Position numbers and translations under genes: made by a program. A stretch of DNA of 13,089 nucleotides from Thermoflexus sp. Its GTDB lineage: Bacteria; Chloroflexota; Anaerolineae; B4-G1; DUEL01. Of this stretch, positions 4,831 through 13,046 are shown piece by piece. The stretch spans positions 1 through 13,089 of the forward strand of contig JAPYWT010000018.1 in assembly GCA_028276215.1 (NCBI GenBank), in the 5' to 3' direction. Numbering within the stretch: the first letter of the stretch is position 1; every line of letters starts with the position of its first letter. Under the pieces are notes generated by a model. The model did no database searches. It saw nothing but the letters and a program-made list of their open reading frames with translations, and was not told where the DNA came from.

Positions 4831-6016
4831 TGACTGGATAGCCCTGGAGGAACAGCACACCAGTGGGGTGTATGCCAAGATTCCCCTGCGCGTCGTGCGG
4901 GGGGCCGGGGCGCGCGTGTGGGACGCGCAGGGGCAGGAGTATGTGGACTGCGCCGCGGGCCACGGCGTCGCCATCGTGGGCCACTGTCACCCTCAGGTGG
5001 TGGCGGCGATCCGGGAGCAGGCGGAGCAACTGATCACCTGCTCCGAGATGTTCTACCATGCCCACCGGGCGGCCCTGCAGGCGGAACTGGTCGCGCTGAT
5101 GCCGGGGATGGAGCGGGTGTTCCTCTGCAACTCCGGGACGGAGGCGGTGGAGGCGGCGATCAAATTCGCCCGGCTGGCGACGGGACGACCCGGCGTGGTG
5201 GCGGCCCGCAACGGGTTCCACGGCCGGACGATGGGGGCCCTCTCCGCGACGTGGCGGCCAGAGTACCGGCGGCCCTTTGAGCCCCTCGTCCCCGGTTTCA
5301 CCCACGTCCCCTACAATGACCCGGCGGCGCTGGAGGAGGCCGTCGGCCCCGATACCGCCGCCGTCATCCTGGAAGTGGTGCAGGGGGAGGGGGGAGTCCG
5401 GCCGGGCGATGGGGCCTATCTCCGGCGGGCGCAGGAACTCTGCCGGGAGCGGGGCGCGCTCTTCATCGTGGACGAAGTCCAGACGGGGATGGGCCGCACG
5501 GGCCGGATGCTGGCCTGTGAGCACTACGGCCTGCAGCCGGACCTGCTCTGCCTGGGGAAGGGGATCGCCGGGGGGCTCCCGATGGGCGCGGTGCTCATCG
5601 GCCCACGGGTGGGGAGGCTCCCTCACAGCGTCCACGGCTCCACCTTCGGGGGCAGCCCCCTGGCCTGCGCGGCCGCCCTGGCGACGCTACGGGTGATCCG
5701 GGAGGAGTCCCTGCCGGAGCGGTCCGCCGAACTGGGCACGTCCTTCCTCTCCCGCCTGCGCGGCATCTCCTCACCGCTGGTCCGGGAGGTGCGCGGCCGG
5801 GGGCTGATGGTCGGCGTAGAACTGCGGCGCCGGGTGCGTCCCTACCTGGCCGCCCTGATGGAGCGCGGCGTCCTGGCCCTGCGGGCCGGCCCCACGGTGC
5901 TCCGTTTCCTGCCCCCGCTGGTCATCTCCCCGGACGACCTGGAACAGGTGGCCCGGGCAGTAGAGGAGGTCCTGAAGTCCCCTATCGCCGAAGGTCCGGA
6001 GGAGTCCGATGGATGA
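4823..6016 (+). CDS. lysJ: LysJ/ArgD-type aminotransferase acting on LysW-linked semialdehyde
   Basis: Class III PLP-dependent aminotransferase (397 aa) that transfers an amino group, normally from glutamate, to LysW-bound semialdehyde to give LysW-ornithine or LysW-lysine. Visible features are SGTEA (104-108, phosphate cup), FHGRTMGALS (132-141), ILEVVQGEGG (182-191), DEVQTG (217-222) and the Schiff-base lysine Lys246 in LGKGIAGG. HGSTFGGSPLA (271-281) and the C-terminal AGPTVLRFLPPLVI (355-368) are strongly family-like. ATG 4823 sits 6 nt after GGGGGA (4811-4816); ATG 4817 is the alternative and would add MD but almost touches that site. It overlaps lysZ by 8 nt and lysK by 8 nt. Confidence 0.94.
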   Translation: MHDDWIALEEQHTSGVYAKIPLRVVRGAGARVWDAQGQEYVDCAAGHGVAIVGHCHPQVVAAIREQAEQLITCSEMFYHAHRAALQAELVALMPGMERVFLCNSGTEAVEAAIKFARLATGRPGVVAARNGFHGRTMGALSATWRPEYRRPFEPLVPGFTHVPYNDPAALEEAVGPDTAAVILEVVQGEGGVRPGDGAYLRRAQELCRERGALFIVDEVQTGMGRTGRMLACEHYGLQPDLLCLGKGIAGGLPMGAVLIGPRVGRLPHSVHGSTFGGSPLACAAALATLRVIREESLPERSAELGTSFLSRLRGISSPLVREVRGRGLMVGVELRRRVRPYLAALMERGVLALRAGPTVLRFLPPLVISPDDLEQVARAVEEVLKSPIAEGPEESDG

Positions 6017-7043
6017 CGAGGTGGCATTCCTGCGGGAGATGCTGGAAATCTACAGTCCGTCGGGCCGGGAGGCGGCCCTCGCGGCCTATCTCGCCGGGCG
6101 GATGCGCCAGATGGGGTTTCAGGTCTGGCGGGACGAGGTGGGCAACGTCATCGGCACCATCGGCGAGGGGCCGTGGGAACTGCTGCTCCTGGGCCACATG
6201 GACACGGTGGAGGGGTTTATCCCCGTCCGTCTGGAGGACGGGCGCCTCTACGGGCGCGGGGCGGTGGACGCGAAGGGGCCGCTGGCGGCCTTCATCCTGG
6301 CGGCCGCGCGCGTCGGCCCCCGGCCGGGGATGCGCGTGCGGGTGGTGGCGGCGGTGGAGGAGGAAAGAACTTCCGCCGGGGCCCGCGCGCTCCTGAACGC
6401 CCCCGCCCCCGACGCCGTCGTCATCGGCGAGCCGGGAGGCTGGTCGTCCATCACCATTGGCTACAAGGGGAGCCTCTCCGTCACCTACCGCCTGCGGGCC
6501 CCCCGGCATCACTCCGCCGCCGGGATGCCCACCGTCGCCGAGCAGGCGGTCCGGTTCTGGAACCGCCTGGCGGACCACGCCGCCCGCTGCAATCAGGGCG
6601 AAAGCCACCGGTTCCACACTCTGGACCCCTCTCTCCGGCACATCGCCACCCGCAGCGACGGCCTGACCGAGGAGGTGACGATGGGGCTGAACCTGCGGAT
6701 TCCCCCGGGTATGGACATCTCCGAACTGAAGGCGCGGATGCGGGAATGGGCCGACGGGGCCGAGTTGCTCGTAGAGGACGAGGTCCCGCCATATCAGGCC
6801 GAAAAGAACACTCCCCTGGCGCGCCGCTTTCTACAGGCCATCCGGGCCTGCGGCGGAACGCCGTCCTTCAAACTGAAGACGGGAACATCGGACATGAACA
6901 TCGTCGGGCCGGCGTGGGGGTGTCCCATCATCGCCTACGGGCCAGGCGACTCCGCTCTGGACCACACGCCCGGGGAGTACATAGACCTGGAGGAATTCCA
7001 TCGGGCCATTGGCGTGCTGGAAACAGCGATTCTGAATATGTAG
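6009..7043 (+). CDS. lysK: LysK carboxypeptidase releasing ornithine/lysine from LysW
   Basis: M20-family metallohydrolase (344 aa) that cleaves the isopeptide bond and regenerates LysW. Predicted metal and catalytic residues are His63 and Asp65 in GHMDTVEG, Asp87 in GRGAVDAKG, the acidic pair Glu117/Glu118 in AVEEER, Glu141 in GEPGG and His319 in DHTPGEYI. KTGTSDMNIV (290-299) is a LysK-type signature. It is shorter than ArgE or DapE enzymes, as expected for LysK. GGAGGAG (5998-6004) lies 4 nt before ATG 6009. The start overlaps lysJ by 8 nt, and the stop codon lies in the GTAG foot of a REP-like hairpin. Product specificity (ornithine, lysine or both) cannot be read from sequence. Confidence 0.93.
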   Translation: MDDEVAFLREMLEIYSPSGREAALAAYLAGRMRQMGFQVWRDEVGNVIGTIGEGPWELLLLGHMDTVEGFIPVRLEDGRLYGRGAVDAKGPLAAFILAAARVGPRPGMRVRVVAAVEEERTSAGARALLNAPAPDAVVIGEPGGWSSITIGYKGSLSVTYRLRAPRHHSAAGMPTVAEQAVRFWNRLADHAARCNQGESHRFHTLDPSLRHIATRSDGLTEEVTMGLNLRIPPGMDISELKARMREWADGAELLVEDEVPPYQAEKNTPLARRFLQAIRACGGTPSFKLKTGTSDMNIVGPAWGCPIIAYGPGDSALDHTPGEYIDLEEFHRAIGVLETAILNM

Positions 7044-7067
7044 GGCAACTGTAAGCAGTTGCCCCAC
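7040..7067. repeat. REP-like hairpin with GTAG foot at the end of lysK
   Basis: GTAG (7040-7043) leads into a perfect 9-bp stem, 7043-7051 with 7056-7064, loop TAAG, with two more outer pairs after one mismatch. The lysK TAG stop is part of GTAG. No U-run follows directly (TTTT is only at 7077-7080), so termination before argG is unlikely. The layout matches the half-units at 433-479 with a different stem sequence. Confidence 0.6.
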
Positions 7068-7098
7068 AACTTCAACTTTTCCAAGAGGAGGCACTGCA

Positions 7099-8325
7099 AT
7101 GAAAGTCGTACTGGCCTATTCTGGAGGGCTGGATACATCGGTCATCCTGGCCTGGTTGAAGGAGCAGTACGGGTGTGAAGTCATCACTTTCACTGCCGAT
7201 CTGGGCCAGGGGGACGACCTGGAGGCGATCCGCCGGAAGGCCCTGGCCACCGGGGCCAGCCAGGCGTACGTGGCCGACCTGCGGGAGGAGTTCCTGCGGG
7301 AGTACGCCTTCCCCACGATGATGGCCGGCGCCATCTACGAGGGACAGTACCTGCTGGGCACGTCCTTCGCCCGCCCGCTGATCGCCAAATACCAGGTCCA
7401 GATCGCCAGCCAGGAGGGGGCGGAAGCCGTCGCCCACGGCTGTACCGGCAAGGGCAACGACCAGGTCCGGTTTGAACTGGCCTACAAGGCCCTCAACCCC
7501 CAACTGAAGGTCATCGCTCCCTGGCGGGAGTGGGAGTTGCGCTCCCGGGAGGACCTGCTGGCCTTCGCCGCGGCCCACGGGATTCCCGTCTCCGCCACGT
7601 CCCGCTCCATCTACAGCCGCGACGGAAACCTCTGGCACCTGAGCCACGAGGGCGGCCCGCTGGAGGACCCGTGGTTTGAGCCCGAAGAGGAAATGTTCCA
7701 GATGACCATCGCCCCCGAAGCGGCGCCGGACCAGCCGACGTATCTGGAACTGGAGTTTGAGCAGGGGGTGCCGGTCGGCATCAACGGGACGCGCTACGGC
7801 CCGGTGGACCTGATGGTCCAACTGAACCGGATTGGCGGCGCCTGTGGCGTGGGGCGGACGGACATGGTGGAGAACCGGCTGGTGGGGATGAAGTCGCGCG
7901 GGGTCTACGAGACCCCCGGCGGCACCATTCTCCACATCGCTCACCGCGTGCTGGAGACCCTCTGCCTGGACCGGGAGACGATGCACTTCAAAGACCTGGT
8001 CGCGCTCCGCTACGCCGAACTGGTCTACTACGGTCTCTGGTTCACCCCGCTGCGGGAGGCCCTGGACGCCTTCGTCCGCAAGACGCAGGAAACGGTCACC
8101 GGCACGGTGCGGCTGAAACTCTACAAGGGCAACTGCATCGTGGTGGGCCGGAAATCCCCCTACAGCCTCTACCGGGAGGACTACGCCACCTTCAGCAAGG
8201 ACGAGGTTTACAACCAGGCCGATGCGCAGGGGTTCATCAACCTCTTTGGGTTGCCCCTGAAAATCCGGGCCCTGGTGGAGAAAGGGATACCGGCCCCACC
8301 GGCGACCGGGGTCCAGCGGGATTAA
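7099..8325 (+). CDS. argG: Argininosuccinate synthase
   Basis: Cytosolic ATP-dependent ligase (408 aa) joining citrulline and aspartate, the penultimate step of arginine synthesis. The N-terminal PP-loop is AYSGGLDTS (6-14). The conserved GCTGKGNDQVRFE (114-126) and SRSIYSRDGNLWHLSHEGGPLEDP region are complete, and length is normal for the family. AGAGGAGG (7084-7091) precedes ATG 7099 by 7 nt. The gene follows lysK with a 55-nt gap containing a REP-like hairpin. Its presence shows that the LysW pathway here feeds arginine, which in turn supports glutamate as a ligase substrate. Ornithine carbamoyltransferase, needed between LysK and ArgG, is not in the window. Confidence 0.97.
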   Translation: MKVVLAYSGGLDTSVILAWLKEQYGCEVITFTADLGQGDDLEAIRRKALATGASQAYVADLREEFLREYAFPTMMAGAIYEGQYLLGTSFARPLIAKYQVQIASQEGAEAVAHGCTGKGNDQVRFELAYKALNPQLKVIAPWREWELRSREDLLAFAAAHGIPVSATSRSIYSRDGNLWHLSHEGGPLEDPWFEPEEEMFQMTIAPEAAPDQPTYLELEFEQGVPVGINGTRYGPVDLMVQLNRIGGACGVGRTDMVENRLVGMKSRGVYETPGGTILHIAHRVLETLCLDRETMHFKDLVALRYAELVYYGLWFTPLREALDAFVRKTQETVTGTVRLKLYKGNCIVVGRKSPYSLYREDYATFSKDEVYNQADAQGFINLFGLPLKIRALVEKGIPAPPATGVQRD

Positions 8326-8336
8326 AGAGGCTTTTT

Positions 8337-8416
8337 ACCACGAAGACACAAAGACACGAAGTTGATCAAATCTTCTTCGTGTCTTCGTGTCCTGGTGGGA
8401 ATCGTGTCCTTCGTGG
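8337..8416. repeat. Inverted 8-mer array between argG and argH
   Basis: The left half (8337-8361) runs CCACGAAGACACAAAGACA then CGAAG with an 8-nt period. The right half (about 8372-8398) reads as its inverse, with TCTTCGTG twice, followed by a second inverse copy TCGTGTCCTTCGTGG at 8402-8416. The RNA could fold into a long imperfect hairpin. It occupies most of the 111-nt gap; the argH ribosome site AGGGGAGGAAG follows at about 8426-8436. A frame through it is open into argH, but its products would be low-complexity, so I treat it as non-coding. Confidence 0.65.
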
Positions 8417-8436
8417 TTTTTAGCAAGGGGAGGAAG

Positions 8437-9810
8437 ATGAAACTCTGGGGAGGCCGTTTCGGGAAGGAAACCGACCGCCTGATGGAGGAGTTTAACGCGT
8501 CCATCGGGTTTGACCACCGTCTGTGGGCCGCGGACATCCGGGGGAGCATCGCCTACGCTCGCGCCCTGGCCCGGGCCGGGCTGATCTCTCCCGACGAGCA
8601 GGAACGCCTGGTCCAGGGCCTGGAGACGGTCGCCCGGGAGTTCGCCGCCGGGGAGTTCATCTTTCTCCCCACCGACGAGGACATCCATACCGCCGTGGAG
8701 CGACGGCTGCGGGAGCACGTCGGCCCGGTGGCGGATAAACTCCACACCGGCCGCAGCCGCAACGACCAGGTGGCGACCGACCTGCGGCTGTACCTGATGG
8801 ACGAAATCCCGATCCTCCGCCAGCACCTGACCGACCTTCAGGAGGCCATCCTCACGCAGGCCGAGGCGCACCTGGACGCCATTATGCCCGGTTACACCCA
8901 TCTTCAGCACGCCCAGCCCGTCCGCTTCAGCCACTGGCTGATGAGTTTCTTCTGGGCCTTCGGGCGGGACCGGGAGCGGCTGGACGAACTGGAGCGGCGG
9001 GTCGCCGTCCTGCCCCTGGGCTCCGGAGCCCTGGCGGGCCATTCGCTGGGGATGGACCGCGCCTTTCTCGCCGCCGAACTGAACTTCCCCGCTATCTCCG
9101 AGAACAGCATAGACGGCGTCTCCGACCGGGACTTCGTCGCCGAATTCCTCTTCTGGGCGGCGCTCCTGCAGGTCCACCTCAGCCGTCTGGCGGAGGACCT
9201 CATCCTCTGGTCGTCGGCCGAGTTCGGGTTTGTGGCGATAGACGAAGCGTACGCCACCGGCTCCAGCCTGATGCCCCAGAAGCGCAACCCCGATGCCCTG
9301 GAACTCCTGCGGGGCAAAGCCGGGCGGCTGGTCGGCCACCTGACCGGGTTGCTGACAACGCTGAAGGGACTGCCCACCGGATACAACAAAGACCTGCAGG
9401 AGGACAAGGAGCCCCTCTTTGACGCGGTGGACACGCTGAAGCGGGCACTGCCGGTGGCGGCGGGCGTCGTGCGCACGCTACAGGTCAACGCCGAACGGAT
9501 GGCGGCGGCGCTGGACGACGGGATGCTGGCGACGGACCTGGCCGACTATCTGGTGGAGCGAGGAGTCCCCTTCCGGCAGAGCCATCACCTGGTCGGGCAG
9601 GTCGTTCGCCGGGCGGAGGCGCTGGGTCTCCCCCTGCGCGCGCTCCCACTGGAAGAGTTCCAGGCCGTCTCCCCCCTCTTCGGACCGGACCTCTATCAGG
9701 TCTTTGACCCCCACCGCTCAGTGGAACGCCGGGCGTCTCCGGGCGGGACGGCCCGGGAGGCTGTTCGGGCGCAGATGGCCCGTGCCCGGTCCACCCTGGC
9801 CGGCCGTTGA
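8437..9810 (+). CDS. argH: Argininosuccinate lyase
   Basis: Fumarase/aspartase-superfamily lyase (457 aa) that splits argininosuccinate into arginine and fumarate, the last step of the pathway. MKLWGGRF at the N-terminus is the usual start of this family and fixes ATG 8437, preceded by GGGGAGGAAG. HTGRSRNDQVATDLRLY (substrate loop), the catalytic His155 in GYTHLQHAQPV and the superfamily signature GSSLMPQKRNP (275-285, catalytic Ser277) are intact. The C-terminal helical domain includes LADYLVERGVPFRQSHHLVG. It appears to be the last gene of the arginine unit; no classical U-tract terminator was found after its stop, only the repeat elements at 9820-10276. Confidence 0.97.
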   Translation: MKLWGGRFGKETDRLMEEFNASIGFDHRLWAADIRGSIAYARALARAGLISPDEQERLVQGLETVAREFAAGEFIFLPTDEDIHTAVERRLREHVGPVADKLHTGRSRNDQVATDLRLYLMDEIPILRQHLTDLQEAILTQAEAHLDAIMPGYTHLQHAQPVRFSHWLMSFFWAFGRDRERLDELERRVAVLPLGSGALAGHSLGMDRAFLAAELNFPAISENSIDGVSDRDFVAEFLFWAALLQVHLSRLAEDLILWSSAEFGFVAIDEAYATGSSLMPQKRNPDALELLRGKAGRLVGHLTGLLTTLKGLPTGYNKDLQEDKEPLFDAVDTLKRALPVAAGVVRTLQVNAERMAAALDDGMLATDLADYLVERGVPFRQSHHLVGQVVRRAEALGLPLRALPLEEFQAVSPLFGPDLYQVFDPHRSVERRASPGGTAREAVRAQMARARSTLAGR

Positions 9811-9819
9811 CGGACTGCC

Positions 9820-9899
9820 GGGTGTGTCCCCATCTTATCGGACTTTGCCACTCTGCGGGACAACAACTCGCAGTTGTCCTGCAACTCTGGGACACCCCC
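9820..9899. mobile_element. 80-nt solo palindromic element of the same end family
   Basis: Both ends match the 22-nt ends of the element at 3649-3967. 9820-9841 starts GGGTGTGTCCC and ends TCGG, and 9878-9899 is the inverted partner ending GGGACACCCCC, with 4 differences from 3946-3967. A single hairpin lies inside (GGACAAC 9858-9864 with GTTGTCC 9873-9879). No matching flanking direct repeat was found. It begins 9 nt after the argH stop. Confidence 0.5.
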
Positions 9900-9950
9900 T
9901 GGGTGCTCCCCCTCTGGCAAAAATTCCCCCTCTGTGGCATACTATATCCT

Positions 9951-9988
9951 GATCCGTGCCCATCCGTAAAACCCGTGTTCGTCCGTGT
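9951..9988. repeat. Degenerate TCCGTG array
   Basis: TCCGTG or close variants occur at 9953, 9963, 9972 and 9982 at roughly 9-10 nt spacing, resembling the other short arrays in the window. It lies in the 482-nt gap between argH and the hydroxylase. The rest of that gap is the two palindromic elements and short linkers; no convincing promoter or gene is visible there. Confidence 0.4.
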
Positions 9989-10007
9989 GCTGATTCAGCG
10001 TCATTAG

Positions 10008-10276
10008 GTAACTACCTACCCACCCGCGTCATTGCGCCACGCGCCGAAGGCTTCGCCCAGAGGGCTCTGCCCGAAGGGCGCTCGCGCCGAGGCGAGCCGC
10101 CGAAGGCGGCGAAGCAATCTCAAGTTCCATAAGAACAACAAGAACATTCGTGAGGCCTGTGGGGAGATTGCTTCGGCGGCGCCTCGGGCGAAGCCCCCTC
10201 GGGCCGAGGCCCCTCGGGGCCGAGGGCTCGGCGTGGCCCTATTGCCGCCTCGCAATGACAGCGGGTAGGTAATTAC
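10008..10276. mobile_element. Palindromic MITE-like element with near-perfect 8-nt flanking repeats
   Basis: The left arm (10008-10121) and right arm (10164-10276) are inverted copies around a 42-nt centre. Outer ends GTAACTACCTACCC (10008) and GGGTAGGTAATTAC (10263-10276) differ at one position. GTCATTGCG (10028-10036) faces CGCAATGAC (10251-10259), and GAAGCAATCTC (10111-10121) faces GAGATTGCTTC (10164-10174). GTCATTAG (10000-10007) and GTCATCAG (10277-10284) abut the two ends and match at 7 of 8, like an ageing target duplication. The GTCATTGCG / GAAGCAATCTC words resemble a palindromic repeat seen in many bacterial genomes. It ends 16 nt before the hydroxylase start codon. Confidence 0.62.
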
Positions 10277-10292
10277 GTCATCAGGGGGAACC

Positions 10293-13013
10293 ATGCCGAT
10301 GCTCCAGATGACCGTCAACGGCCAGGCGGTGAGCCTGGATGTGCCCGAAGGCCGTACCCTCGCCGACGTCCTCCGCTACGACCTGGGCCTCACCGGCACC
10401 AAAATCGGCTGCGGGGAAGGGACCTGCGGCGCGTGCACCGTCCTGTTGGACGGCAAGCCCGTCCGCTCCTGCCGCTTCCCGGCCCTGAAAGCCCAGGGCG
10501 CCCAGGTCCTCACCATTGAGGGACTGGCGCGGGAGGGACAACTGCATCCCCTGCAGGAGGCCTTCATCCGCCACGGCGCGCTCCAGTGTGGCTTCTGCAC
10601 GCCGGGGATGATCATGGCCGCGCTGGGGCTTCTCCTGCGCAACCCCACCCCCACCGACGAGGAGATTTTCGCCGCACTGCGCCACAACCTCTGCCGCTGT
10701 ACCGGCTACCGGAGCATCGTGGAGGCTGTCCGCGCGGCCGCCGGGCGGGGCAGTGAACCGTTCATCCCCGCCACCCGCCCGCCGGGGCGCGCGGTGGGCC
10801 GTCCCCTCCCCCGCCCCGACGCCGTCGCCAAAGTGACCGGCGCCGCCCGCTACGCCGACGACCTGGCCTTCCCCGGCATGCTCCACGGCGCCGTCCTGCG
10901 GGCCGGGGTCCCCCACGCCCGCATCCGCCGGATAGACGTCTCCGAAGCCCGCGCGCTCCCCGGCGTCCACGCCGTCCTCACCGGGGAGGACGTCCCCGGC
11001 GAGAACCGCCACGGGTTGGTCCACCGGGACTGGCCCGTCCTCTGCACCGACAAGGTCCGCTACGTGGGGGACGCGGTGGCGCTGGTGGCGGCGGAGAGCC
11101 CGGAAGTGGCCCGGCAGGCCCTGGAGCGCATCCGGGTGGAGTACGAACCGCTGCCCGTGGTGGCGGACGTCTTCCGGGCCCGCCGCCCGGAGGCCCCGCG
11201 CGTCCACGAAGACCACCCCACCGGCAACCTGCTGGCGGAACTGCACGTCCGCCGGGGGGATGTGGAGCGCGCCTTCGCCGGGGCGGACGTGGTCATAGAG
11301 CGGACGTACCAGACCCCCATGATAGACCACGCCTTCATGGAGCCGGAGTGCGCGGTCGCCCGGCGCGGGGAGGACGGACGGCTGGAGATCTACGTCGGCT
11401 CCCAGATTCCCCATGCCGACCGGGCCCAGATTGCCGCCGCGCTGGGGGAGGACGTACGGGTGATCGCCACGATGATGGGCGGGGGGTTCGGCGGCAAGGA
11501 GGACATCGCCGCGCAGATTCACGCCGCGCTGCTGGCCCGCGCCACCGGCCGACCGGTCAAAGTCCGCTACAGCCGCGCCGAATCCCTGCTGGCCCACCCC
11601 AAACGGCATTCCATGGTCGTGCGGGTGCGGCTGGGCGCCCGGCGGGACGGCCGCCTGGTCGCCCTGGAGAACGAAATCTGGGCCGACACGGGCGCCTACG
11701 CCAGTCTGGGGACGAAAGTGCTGGCCCGCGCCGTCAGCCACGCCGGGGGGCCGTACGAAATCCCCCACGTCCGCATTGACGGCTACCTCTACTACACCAA
11801 CAACCCGCCTGCCGGGGCGTTTCGCGGCTTCGGCGTCCCCCAGGTCGCCTTCGCCGTGGAGAGCGCTTTGGACGAACTGGCCTACGAACTGGGGATGGAC
11901 CCCATCGCGATCCGGCGGCGGAACCTCCTGCGGGTGGGCGCCGTCACCTGCACCGGGCAGCGACTGCGGGAGAGCGTGGGCCTGGAGGAGTGCCTGGACC
12001 GGGTGGAGGCGGAGATTCGCCGGGAGCAGGGGCTGGGGCCGGGGGAGCCCATCCGCTGGGGGTGGCGGGAGGGGGAGAAAGCGCTGGGCTGGGGCGTCGC
12101 GCTGGCCTACAAGAACACCGGCCTGGGCGGCGGCGCCGCCGACTTCGCCATCGCCGAGGTGGAAATGACCGACGACGGCGGGGCCGAGGTGCGGGTCGGC
12201 TCGGCGGAGATGGGGCAGGGGCTGCCGACGGTCCTGACCGCCATCGTCGCCGAGGAACTGGGCGTGCTCCCCGAACGGGTGCGGGTCGTCCCGCCGGATA
12301 CGGACCGGACGCCCGACGGCGGCCCCACCACCGCCTCCCGCCAGACCTTCGTCTCCGGCAACGCGGTGCGGCTGGCGGCGGCCCGACTGCGGGAGGAGTT
12401 GGCCGCGGTGGTGAGTGAACGGCTGGACGTCCCGCCGGACGCGCTGGAGTTCCGGGACGGGGCCATCGCCACCCCGCGGGGGGAAATCCCGCTGGCGGAA
12501 GCGGTCCGGTGGGCGCGAGCGGAGGGACGCCCCGTCGTCATCCGGCACCGGTACGACATGCCGCCGACCCGTCCGGTAGACCAGGAGGGGGATACCTACG
12601 TGGCCTACAGTTTCGCCGCGCACGCCGCGCTGGTGGAGGTGGACGGGGGGAAGGGTACCGTGCGGGTGCGGAAGATGGTGGTGGCCCACGACGTGGGACG
12701 GGCGATCAACCCGCTGGCGCTGGAGGGGCAGATAGAGGGGGGCATCGTGATGGGGCTGGGGATGGCGTTGAAGGAGAAATTCGTCCTGGAGGACGGCATC
12801 CCCCGGACGCGCAAACTGGCCGACTGCCGCCTGCCCACGCTGGCGGACGTGCCGGAAATCGTCTCGTTCATCGTGGAGCATCCCACTTCGGAGGGGCCCT
12901 ACGGGGCGAAGGGCATCGGCGAACTGCCGACGATTCCGGTGGCCCCGGCGGTGGCCAACGGGGTCTATCATGCTGTGGGGACCCGCATCCGGCGGTTGCC
13001 GGTAAAACCGTAG
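10293..13013 (+). CDS. Molybdenum hydroxylase, fused [2Fe-2S] and molybdopterin domains (xanthine dehydrogenase/aldehyde oxidoreductase family)
   Basis: A 906-residue enzyme that would hydroxylate a heterocycle or aldehyde with water-derived oxygen. The first [2Fe-2S] cluster uses Cys40, 45, 48, 60 and the second Cys99, 102, 134, 136. The molybdenum domains begin at about 165 (GRPLPRPDAVAKVTGAARYA). They show GGGFGGKE (396-403), GAFRGFG (508-514), MGQG (640-643) and the general-base Glu877 in GAKGIGE. Glu403 and Arg511 correspond to the purine-binding Glu802 and Arg880 of bovine xanthine dehydrogenase, favouring a purine-like substrate. There is no FAD domain or CoxM-type gene in view; domain order and length match the FAD-less Desulfovibrio aldehyde oxidoreductase. 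GGGGGA (10284-10289) precedes ATG 10293; ATG 10299 is an alternative. No functional link to arginine synthesis is apparent. Confidence 0.9.
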   Translation: MPMLQMTVNGQAVSLDVPEGRTLADVLRYDLGLTGTKIGCGEGTCGACTVLLDGKPVRSCRFPALKAQGAQVLTIEGLAREGQLHPLQEAFIRHGALQCGFCTPGMIMAALGLLLRNPTPTDEEIFAALRHNLCRCTGYRSIVEAVRAAAGRGSEPFIPATRPPGRAVGRPLPRPDAVAKVTGAARYADDLAFPGMLHGAVLRAGVPHARIRRIDVSEARALPGVHAVLTGEDVPGENRHGLVHRDWPVLCTDKVRYVGDAVALVAAESPEVARQALERIRVEYEPLPVVADVFRARRPEAPRVHEDHPTGNLLAELHVRRGDVERAFAGADVVIERTYQTPMIDHAFMEPECAVARRGEDGRLEIYVGSQIPHADRAQIAAALGEDVRVIATMMGGGFGGKEDIAAQIHAALLARATGRPVKVRYSRAESLLAHPKRHSMVVRVRLGARRDGRLVALENEIWADTGAYASLGTKVLARAVSHAGGPYEIPHVRIDGYLYYTNNPPAGAFRGFGVPQVAFAVESALDELAYELGMDPIAIRRRNLLRVGAVTCTGQRLRESVGLEECLDRVEAEIRREQGLGPGEPIRWGWREGEKALGWGVALAYKNTGLGGGAADFAIAEVEMTDDGGAEVRVGSAEMGQGLPTVLTAIVAEELGVLPERVRVVPPDTDRTPDGGPTTASRQTFVSGNAVRLAAARLREELAAVVSERLDVPPDALEFRDGAIATPRGEIPLAEAVRWARAEGRPVVIRHRYDMPPTRPVDQEGDTYVAYSFAAHAALVEVDGGKGTVRVRKMVVAHDVGRAINPLALEGQIEGGIVMGLGMALKEKFVLEDGIPRTRKLADCRLPTLADVPEIVSFIVEHPTSEGPYGAKGIGELPTIPVAPAVANGVYHAVGTRIRRLPVKP

Positions 13014-13020
13014 AAAATCA

Positions 13021-13046
13021 CGGCGGCCCGCTTCCGCGGGCCGCCG
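13021..13046 (+). terminator. GC-rich hairpin after the hydroxylase gene
   Basis: An 11-bp perfect stem, CGGCGGCCCGC (13021-13031) with GCGGGCCGCCG (13036-13046), encloses the loop TTCC, 7 nt after the stop codon. Its position fits a terminator, but it is followed by CAAAAAC rather than a T-run, so it may act as an RNA 3'-end stabiliser or in a factor-dependent way. The remaining 43 nt to the window edge show nothing I can assign. Confidence 0.5.

Noticed and set aside
9917..9945. Promoter for the hydroxylase gene (GCAAAA and TACTAT)
   Set aside because: The -35 is poor and the distance to the gene is about 350 nt with a palindromic element between.
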